From NCBI GenBank assembly GCA_016296945.1, contig JAEDHQ010000057.1, positions 1 through 10,704 of the forward strand: DNA of 10,704 nucleotides, read 5' to 3'. Shown here one piece after another: positions 1-5,150 of this stretch (position 1 is its first letter; each line of letters starts with the position of its first letter). The stretch is from Bacilli bacterium (GTDB lineage Bacteria > Bacillota_I > Bacilli_A > ML615J-28 > CAG-698). The translations under genes and the position numbers were made by a program. The notes under the pieces were generated by a model, which worked only from the letters and a program-made list of their open reading frames with translations, was not told where the DNA came from and ran no database searches.

Positions 1-161
1 CATTCTTGATACGATTTAATATCCCCAAATCTCTTTTTCAAATTAAATGCATAGCAAGGAAAAAGGCAACCATGAAAGCATCCTAAAGCATGATTAATTG
101 TATAATCACCATACTCTACATCGGTTTTATATAATAATGTTTTCCTTTCTATTGTTTTCAT
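1..161 (-). CDS. Partial three-Cys-motif protein, radical-SAM-like, partner of TcmP (5' end only)
   Basis: Only the first 53 codons are present; the gene runs off the left edge. The ATG at 161 follows the TcmP stop by 4 bases, and an AGGAGG inside the TcmP 3' end lies about 10 bases upstream, so the start is well supported and translation is probably coupled. Residues 27-38 read LGCFHGCLFPCY, giving cysteines at 29, 33 and 37 in a CxxxCxxxC pattern followed by YAF. The Gly-Cys-x-His-Gly-Cys context resembles the Fe-S loop of spore-photoproduct-lyase-like radical SAM proteins, but the usual CxxxCxxC spacing is one residue longer here. TcmP proteins are named for sitting beside such a three-Cys protein, and that neighbour is present. 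The radical SAM assignment is therefore inference from motif and context; the barrel and SAM-binding parts lie outside the window. Confidence 0.7.
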   Translation of the reverse strand, partial: MKTIERKTLLYKTDVEYGDYTINHALGCFHGCLFPCYAFNLKKRFGDIKSYQE

Positions 162-165
162 AAAT

Positions 166-1404
166 TTATTTCCTCCTAACGAGAACCTTTTGATTTTTTC
201 CTTCTGACATAAATGAGGATAATTTACCATTTTTTGTCATTCTAGGTTCTCTCCAAACTTCTAAATTACCATCTTTCTCCAATTTTTTCATTATTTCCCT
301 TAATTTAGATGAATTAGCAATTAATCCGTAATCTGTAAAAATACGACATATTAATTCATCTATATGTTCATACTTCATTTTTATTTCTTGTAAAATTATT
401 TTTTCAATGTCATCCTCTAGTGATAAATTACCTTCAGTATCTAGGTCAAAAAGTGTTGGTTGTCCATTGTGCATTCTAATTGTCGCATCGGATATTGCGT
501 TATACATACCATCAGCCATCAAAATACATCCGGAAGTATGACTTGTGAGATGGAACAATCGATACTTTGGAACATTATTATTGCTACTAGATTTTATTGG
601 AACATTTAAAACGTATTTATATTTTCTTTTAAAAGCATCTGCTATTCCTTTGGATAATTCAAGTTCTGCCTCATTGGCATATCTCTTTTTTTCCTTAGGA
701 GTGGCATTAATACAATTATTCTTGTATTTATTAACTATATTAATCCAATAATCACCACCAGCAATAGTGCATAACTCATCTCTACTTAAATCATTATTAG
801 GATCATATTCTACTAGATATTTTTGCATATCGTCATCAAGTTTAAAATCTGCTTTTAAAACTCTACATGCCTCTCGAAAGAATCCCCAAGTGTTAAAATT
901 TATTAGCATTTCAACACTTTTGTTTTCGCTCAATTTAAAACTATTAAACTTTTCAACATCAATAGCTTTTATTCCGTATGGATCAACATACAAAAAAATT
1001 GTACTATTTAAATGTTGTTGCAATATATTATCGATATTGTCTTCAAACTTTCCAGGAAATACTGTTCCATTTAGTCTCTTATTTCCTAGTGAATTCAATA
1101 AAAAATTATCAACATTGTTTTTTAAATCATTGTGATGATTCAATTCAATAAAATAAGGATAAATGTCCGTTTCATTTTTTGCTAACTGCATAGCAGAATC
1201 CATACAACCAAGAGCAATTAAAGGTGATCCAAAGTTTCCATCATCAAATAATCCTTTTCCAGCAAAACAATCTACATAGCAAATTGGTTTGCCTCTAGCA
1301 ATCAATTTTTGAAAATATGGCTTTAAGTAACGTCCTAAAATTTCATCTTTTGTTTTGGACCATTCCTTTTTTTGCTCAAAAAAATTTTCATTACGTTGGG
1401 ACAT
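166..1404 (-). CDS. tcmP: Three-Cys-motif partner protein TcmP
   Basis: A 412-residue protein recognised as TcmP from the N-terminal pattern YVDCFAGKG (43-51) followed by FDDGNFGSP (53-61), from FIEL near 85-88, from DPYG at 141-144 and from LINF at 167-170. The D-x-F-x-G-x-G loop, the acidic FIE strand end and a DPxx motif resemble motifs I, II and IV of Rossmann-fold SAM-dependent methyltransferases, so a methyltransferase-like role is plausible but unproven. The C-terminal part (about 335-400) looks like a winged-helix segment ending in a basic tail. The ATG at 1404 has an AAAGG about 11 bases upstream; a nearer ATG is followed directly by a TGA stop. The gene lies 17 bases after the methyltransferase stop and 4 bases before the three-Cys gene. 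The family's biochemical function is not established to my knowledge; position in a restriction-modification operon suggests nucleic-acid modification or defence. Confidence 0.85.
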   Translation of the reverse strand: MSQRNENFFEQKKEWSKTKDEILGRYLKPYFQKLIARGKPICYVDCFAGKGLFDDGNFGSPLIALGCMDSAMQLAKNETDIYPYFIELNHHNDLKNNVDNFLLNSLGNKRLNGTVFPGKFEDNIDNILQQHLNSTIFLYVDPYGIKAIDVEKFNSFKLSENKSVEMLINFNTWGFFREACRVLKADFKLDDDMQKYLVEYDPNNDLSRDELCTIAGGDYWINIVNKYKNNCINATPKEKKRYANEAELELSKGIADAFKRKYKYVLNVPIKSSSNNNVPKYRLFHLTSHTSGCILMADGMYNAISDATIRMHNGQPTLFDLDTEGNLSLEDDIEKIILQEIKMKYEHIDELICRIFTDYGLIANSSKLREIMKKLEKDGNLEVWREPRMTKNGKLSSFMSEGKNQKVLVRRK

Positions 1405-1421
1405 ATTATCACATACCTTTC

Positions 1422-2654
1422 TTATTTCTTTTGATTAAATAATTGTTCAGCCATATACTGAATAACTTTAACATTTACAGCATTACCAAATTGTTTATAT
1501 GCTTGATGGTCATTTTCATTAACAATAAAACTATCTGGAAAACTTTGTAGTCTTGCGGCTTCTCTTGGTGTAAGTCTTCTCTTTACCTTACCTATAATTG
1601 GTATTTGCACCATAGCTACGAGTGCTGGGAAAACAGTAGCTGTTTTAACTCTTACTCCAGAAGGTCTAAACTGAATTAGACCATCCCAAATAGTTTCACA
1701 ATCATTTCCACATTGCCATTCAAGTTTTTGTTCTGTTGGAGTAAAATCATCGAATATTTTCCATTTCTTTATCCATGAATCAATGAATTTTTTATTATAT
1801 TGATATAAATATCTATTTTTAGCGATAAAATCCTTTTTCCATTCATATTGTTCATTGCTATAGTCATAAGTCTCTTTAAATTCAAATGCCCAAATAGGGA
1901 AACCAATTGTTCCTTTAAAATTTGCTTTGACATATGATTTTTCCTTTGTCACCCTATCAGTTCTTCTTGAAGGAATATAGTTAATTCCTTGAATGAATTC
2001 GTTCCAGCATTGTAAAACTTTCTCTTGATGTTTAGAGATATAGTATTTCTTATCAACTTCTTTTTTTTCAAGAATTCCTGAATTTAAAAAATTGATTTCA
2101 TTCTTATCAAAGTTAGGTAATTTAACATCAAGTTTCTTAATACCTGTATCCTTATGTACACCTAAAATAATAACTCTTTCTCGTAATTGAGGGATTCCAA
2201 GCTGATGTGGACTAATAATGAATGGTTCTTCTGAAATAACATAACCTAGTTCTTTTAAAGCATTTTTAATTACATCCCATGTTTTACCATCATCGTGAGA
2301 AGTTAAATTTCTAACATTCTCAAGAATAATATATGGAGTTTTATGATACTTTAATATTCTTACAATTTCGAAGAACAATGTACCTTTAGTCTTATCTGCA
2401 AATCCTAATTGTTGTCCAGCTTTTGAGAACGCTTGGCAAGGAAATCCAGCACATAAAACATCATGTTTTGGAATATCCTCTTCTTTAGTTTTTGTGATAT
2501 CATGTGCTGAATCAATTCCATAATTCTCTTTATAAGTATGAATGGCATCAGCATCAATTTCAGATGCAAAAACACATTCTCCGCCTAGATTTTCCATTGC
2601 TTGATGAAATCCACCAATCCCTGAAAATAAATCTATAAATTTAAATTTTTTCAT
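1422..2654 (-). CDS. DNA (cytosine-5-)-methyltransferase of a type II restriction-modification system
   Basis: A 410-residue C5 cytosine methyltransferase that should transfer a methyl group from SAM to C5 of cytosine in the system's recognition site. Motif I is DLFSGIGGF (8-16), the catalytic Pro-Cys-Gln has its nucleophile at Cys73 in GFPCQAFS, motif VI ENV is at 112-114, the QLRER of motif VIII is at 156-160, motif IX is RLTPREAARLQSFP (about 362-375) and motif X contains QFGNAVN (about 388-394). The long variable stretch of about 170-345 would hold the target-recognition domain; I cannot derive the recognition sequence. AAGGCGG lies 7 bases before the ATG at 2654. The gene lies 14 bases behind the putative endonuclease gene. 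All catalytic motifs are intact, so it should be active. It is last in the C-R-M order, which raises the question of how methylation precedes cutting (see the candidate internal promoter). Confidence 0.95.
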   Translation of the reverse strand: MKKFKFIDLFSGIGGFHQAMENLGGECVFASEIDADAIHTYKENYGIDSAHDITKTKEEDIPKHDVLCAGFPCQAFSKAGQQLGFADKTKGTLFFEIVRILKYHKTPYIILENVRNLTSHDDGKTWDVIKNALKELGYVISEEPFIISPHQLGIPQLRERVIILGVHKDTGIKKLDVKLPNFDKNEINFLNSGILEKKEVDKKYYISKHQEKVLQCWNEFIQGINYIPSRRTDRVTKEKSYVKANFKGTIGFPIWAFEFKETYDYSNEQYEWKKDFIAKNRYLYQYNKKFIDSWIKKWKIFDDFTPTEQKLEWQCGNDCETIWDGLIQFRPSGVRVKTATVFPALVAMVQIPIIGKVKRRLTPREAARLQSFPDSFIVNENDHQAYKQFGNAVNVKVIQYMAEQLFNQKK

Positions 2655-2668
2655 TTCTTTACCGCCTT

Positions 2669-3895
2669 CTAAGCATTATAAGTAAATATAACGCTATTAT
2701 TCATATTGTTTTTATCTAATAGAAATTTAGCCACTCTATCAGCCATTGAAGGTCCAGAGTTATGACCTTGATTAAAATCTGATAAAATATCATGCATATT
2801 AACAGAGTTCAATTCAAATATTCGCATTCTCTTAAAATTAACAGAATGCTTCATTCTACTTGTATAAGAGACGTGGTCTCCTTCTTTCCATAAAGGATCT
2901 ATTAATTTCATTCTCTTAGTTGCCATCTCATTTCCTTTATCTTTATCCTTAACAGTTTCGTGTTCATAGACAATGTACCATAAACGACCATATTGACTAA
3001 TAGCCTTAAGTGTATTCTCTTGGTCATTTCCTGGTGCTGCTTTCTTCTTTATATCTGATGCTTTTAAATCACCATAGAAATCTAATGTTCCGAAAAACAA
3101 ATCAAAGTCCAACATACCTTCTGCTTTATTCTTGTTGCCAGTGTAAAGCATTATATGAGAACATCCTTCATTTTGAATAAACTCATCAACTTTAAATTCT
3201 AAAAACCATCCTGGCCACTCAGTCCCTTTTGCTTGATACCATTTATGAACAAGCATCTCGTTTATACATGAATCTGCCATAAGCCACTTGTTAAATTCAA
3301 AGTTCGAATTAAACTTTTCAAATAATGATATAACTGGGTTCTTGGTTGAACTGCCATCAAAGAAATTCTTAAGTTCTATCCCTTTTATAGATGTGATCTT
3401 GTTATCATTTATATCAATTTTTTCAAAGACACCATTCTTTACTGCTTGATACAAATCATTGGTATAAACATGAGCTGATGAAGAATGCATTTTTTTATTA
3501 ATATAATCTTGTAAATTAAAATCACAATATATTTCCATTCCATCATAATGATAAATGCCCATTAGGTTAATTGTTTCATTGGCATTATCTTTATGTTCGT
3601 TATAAAAATCTTTATGCCATTGTTGAAGTTGCATTCTTTTTTTAAATAAAGGATGTGGTTTACTTAAATAAGTCAAAGTTGCAGCTATAATATAATGCTT
3701 AATTCCTTTGTTTTCATAAACATATACTGTTTTAGTTTTTTGGTATTTCTCAACTTTAACATTATTCCCTAGTGCTTTTTTAAAAGCATTTAATTTTTCT
3801 TCAATAGTTGTTAGTGGTTGGTCATAGTCCAAAACCATTTGCATATATGAATTAATTTGTTCGCTCTTACACACTTGTATTGTTCTCCTTGTCAT
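2669..3895 (-). CDS. Probable type II restriction endonuclease (PD-(D/E)XK type)
   Basis: I chose the ATG at 3895, giving 408 residues. It has AAGGAG 9 bases upstream and lies 4 bases after the regulator's TAA stop; an upstream ATG at 3928 would add 11 residues and overlap the regulator without its own ribosome site. No exact family is recognised. The strongest functional hint is LDFDLFFGTLDFYGDLKASD (residues 262-281 from this start), where Asp265, Asp276 and Lys278 fit a PD-(D/E)XK pattern, followed by a GND (about 289-291). Position between an XRE regulator and a cytosine methyltransferase in one operon is the classic C-R-M arrangement and is the main argument for the assignment. It should cleave the sequence protected by the neighbouring methyltransferase. 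Specificity cannot be read from the sequence. An alternative is an unrelated accessory protein, but the Asp-x-Lys context makes that less likely. Confidence 0.75.
   Translation of the reverse strand: MTRRTIQVCKSEQINSYMQMVLDYDQPLTTIEEKLNAFKKALGNNVKVEKYQKTKTVYVYENKGIKHYIIAATLTYLSKPHPLFKKRMQLQQWHKDFYNEHKDNANETINLMGIYHYDGMEIYCDFNLQDYINKKMHSSSAHVYTNDLYQAVKNGVFEKIDINDNKITSIKGIELKNFFDGSSTKNPVISLFEKFNSNFEFNKWLMADSCINEMLVHKWYQAKGTEWPGWFLEFKVDEFIQNEGCSHIMLYTGNKNKAEGMLDFDLFFGTLDFYGDLKASDIKKKAAPGNDQENTLKAISQYGRLWYIVYEHETVKDKDKGNEMATKRMKLIDPLWKEGDHVSYTSRMKHSVNFKRMRIFELNSVNMHDILSDFNQGHNSGPSMADRVAKFLLDKNNMNNSVIFTYNA
2675..2703 (-). promoter_or_regulatory. Candidate internal promoter for the methyltransferase gene with a partial operator repeat
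   Basis: A perfect TATAAT lies at 2680-2675 on the minus strand, at the very end of the endonuclease gene, with a poor -35 (TGAATA, 2703-2698) at 17-base spacing. The predicted start near 2668 is just ahead of the methyltransferase ribosome site. The 8-mer ACTTATAA found in the controller operator recurs here (2676-2683). TATAAT is common by chance in AT-rich DNA, so the call is tentative. Confidence 0.3.
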
Positions 3896-3899
3896 ACCT

Positions 3900-4136
3900 T
3901 TATTCTCCTTCAATTGGTAGCATTTCATCGTAAGTGATAAAAAAATCAGTTATAGAAACACCTAATCCTTGGCATATCACATCAAGAGTTTCTAATGTGA
4001 TGTTTTTTTGCCCTGACTCAACTCTAGATAAATAACTTCTATCTAATCCAACTTTAGTCGCAAACTCCTCTTGAGATAAATTTGTGTTCTTGATTCTTAA
4101 GAATTTTATTGTTTCTCCAACCTTATTGATATCCAT
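3900..4136 (-). CDS. XRE-family HTH regulator, probable restriction-modification controller (C protein)
   Basis: A 78-residue protein consisting of one XRE-type helix-turn-helix domain: LSQEEFATKVGLDRSYLSRVESG spans about 20-42, followed by the typical ITLETLDVICQGLGVS helix region. Length and architecture match C proteins of type II restriction-modification systems (commonly 70-100 residues), which activate and later repress their own operon and the endonuclease gene. Position directly ahead of the putative endonuclease, with a 4-base gap, supports this. The ATG at 4136 has AGAGGTGG 4 bases upstream. The promoter in front has a perfect palindrome over its -35 box, a likely autoregulatory operator, and predicts an untranslated leader of only about 11 bases, in keeping with the short or absent leaders reported for some C genes. 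DNA binding is inferred, and a plain repressor role is the alternative. Confidence 0.88.
   Translation of the reverse strand: MDINKVGETIKFLRIKNTNLSQEEFATKVGLDRSYLSRVESGQKNITLETLDVICQGLGVSITDFFITYDEMLPIEGE
3905..3910 (-). promoter_or_regulatory. Ribosome binding site fixing the endonuclease start
   Basis: AAGGAG on the minus strand lies in the last codons of the regulator gene and 9 bases before the ATG at 3895. It favours this start over the in-frame ATG at 3928 and implies translational coupling with the regulator. Confidence 0.7.
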
Positions 4137-4153
4137 TTTACCACCTCTATAAC

Positions 4154-4182
4154 ATTATATCAAAATGTGTCTTATAAGTCAA
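4154..4182 (-). promoter_or_regulatory. Promoter of the controller/restriction operon with palindromic operator
   Basis: On the minus strand TTGACT (4182-4177) and TATAAT (4159-4154) are separated by exactly 17 bases, and TGA immediately before the -10 adds an extended -10 element. The 8-base palindrome CTTATAAG (4171-4178) overlaps the -35 box and is a plausible binding site for the XRE controller. The predicted start is near 4147, leaving about 11 bases before the ATG. Confidence 0.8.
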
Positions 4183-4196
4183 TTTGGCACATATAG

Positions 4197-4218
4197 AAAA
4201 AGCCACTTTTTTAGTGAC
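4197..4218 (-). terminator. Intrinsic terminator after the Nudix reading frame
   Basis: On the minus strand GTCACT (4218-4213) and AGTGGC (4207-4202) form a 6-base stem, with one G-U pair, around a loop of five A, followed by five T (4201-4197). It lies 16 bases after the Nudix stop and ahead of the controller promoter, separating the two island operons. Confidence 0.7.
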
Positions 4219-4234
4219 ATAATTCAGTAAAAAC

Positions 4235-4693
4235 TTACTTTACAATATCAATTACTTTTTCATTCTCGTGAGTATGATAATGTTCAGTTAAATCATCATT
4301 TAAGAAGACTTCTAACATATACTCAAAATTATTGACAAACTCATTCTTTCTTGCTTTTAAATCATCTATAGAAATCCAAAAGTTTTCACCTTCATTAGTA
4401 GAATGAAGTTCTCCTTCAAATGTGTTTGTCTTATATAAATAAACGATATATCTGCTTCCATCCTCAAAGAATGCTTGTTTAACGCCACAAATCTTAAGGT
4501 TGGAAATTGTATATCCAGTTTCTTCTAATATTTCTCTTTTAACTGAATCTACTATTGATTCTCTGAACTCTAAATGTCCACCTGGGAAAGCAAGTCCTTA
4601 CCATTTCTTAACTCTATTTTGAACCAATACTTCTCCTTTATCATTTTGGAGCATACACATATTTGTAAATTCAGTTTGTTCTAGTTTACCCAT
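4235..4693 (-). pseudogene. Nudix hydrolase (MutT-like, 8-oxo-dGTP diphosphatase type) with an in-frame stop
   Basis: Reading from the ATG at 4693 gives 152 codons ending at the TAA at 4237-4235, with a single in-frame TAA at codon 32 (4600-4598). Translation on either side is collinear: the frame reads NRVKKW, stop, GLAFPGGH. A complete Nudix box follows, running from GGHLEFRES to REILEETGY and fitting Gx5Ex7REUxEExGU, so the domain would hydrolyse nucleoside-diphosphate compounds with Mg2+. Trp-x-Gly-x-x-x-Pro-Gly-Gly is usual in MutT-like proteins, so the stop replaces one variable residue; AAA to TAA (Lys) would explain it with one change. No good ATG restart lies right after the stop, so the product is probably lost. 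The start is 2 bases after the metallopeptidase stop, suggesting coupling, with only a weak AAGGA-like ribosome site. A sequencing error is possible. Intact flanking frame argues for a recent event. Confidence 0.85.
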
Positions 4694-4695
4694 AA

Positions 4696-5148
4696 TTACA
4701 TTATCCTTATATTATTCTTAATATATAAATCTAAATACTTATCTAATCCATCAATTCTATTTATTACTTCCATATCTTCAAAGTTTTCTAAATAGAATTT
4801 GGTGAATGCAAATGCATCTATCTCCAACTCTTGATTTATATAGTTAGAACCATCATCATTCATAGTGCTAGAATTAATCTGAGTTCTAAGAAGTCCTTTC
4901 CATCTAGTGGCTCTTTCATCGTGAAATAAATCAGCATAGAAGATTTGGAATACATGTCTATATTCGTGGGCAATGCATTTAGCAATCTCTTCATAGTCAT
5001 CCTTATACTTCTTATTGATTCCAACATATTCTTCTTGAGTATAAAGTCTTGAATCCTCATCACCTAAATCTTCATACTTAATTGGTAATGGGTCAATACC
5101 AAGATGCTCTGCAATTTCTTTTGATAGTTGTTTGATTGTTTTAGTCAA
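4696..5148 (-). CDS. Small HExxH zinc metallopeptidase (M78/ImmA-IrrE-like)
   Basis: A 150-residue protein with a zinc-binding H61-E62-Y-R-H65 motif in CIAHEYRHVFQ and a downstream ELEIDAFAF (107-115) whose glutamate (109, or 107) fits the third metal ligand, as in ImmA/IrrE-type M78 peptidases (ExDA-like). There is no signal peptide or membrane segment, so it should be cytoplasmic. ImmA-like peptidases classically cleave or inactivate repressors of mobile elements; no fused regulator domain is present here. The start is a TTG at 5148, 2 bases after the stop of the zinc-ribbon nuclease gene, with AGAGGTG 7 bases upstream. The Nudix frame begins 2 bases after its stop, so the three genes form a tight operon. 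Substrate is unknown. A neighbouring regulator or the nuclease itself are possible targets, but this is speculation. Confidence 0.75.
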   Translation of the reverse strand: MTKTIKQLSKEIAEHLGIDPLPIKYEDLGDEDSRLYTQEEYVGINKKYKDDYEEIAKCIAHEYRHVFQIFYADLFHDERATRWKGLLRTQINSSTMNDDGSNYINQELEIDAFAFTKFYLENFEDMEVINRIDGLDKYLDLYIKNNIRIM

Positions 5149-5150
5149 TA

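Noticed and set aside
545..1135. Open plus-strand frames antisense to tcmP
   Set aside because: They lie opposite a recognisable conserved gene, lack ribosome sites and encode low-complexity Leu/Ser/Phe-rich sequence typical of antisense reading of AT-rich genes.
3896..3928. Upstream ATG at 3928 as start of the endonuclease
   Set aside because: It overlaps the regulator gene, has no ribosome site, and the ATG at 3895 has an AAGGAG at good spacing right after the regulator stop.
4598..4600. Recoding of the Nudix in-frame TAA as a sense codon
   Set aside because: TAA ends several other genes in the window and no recoding signal is visible; a nonsense mutation or sequencing error is simpler.
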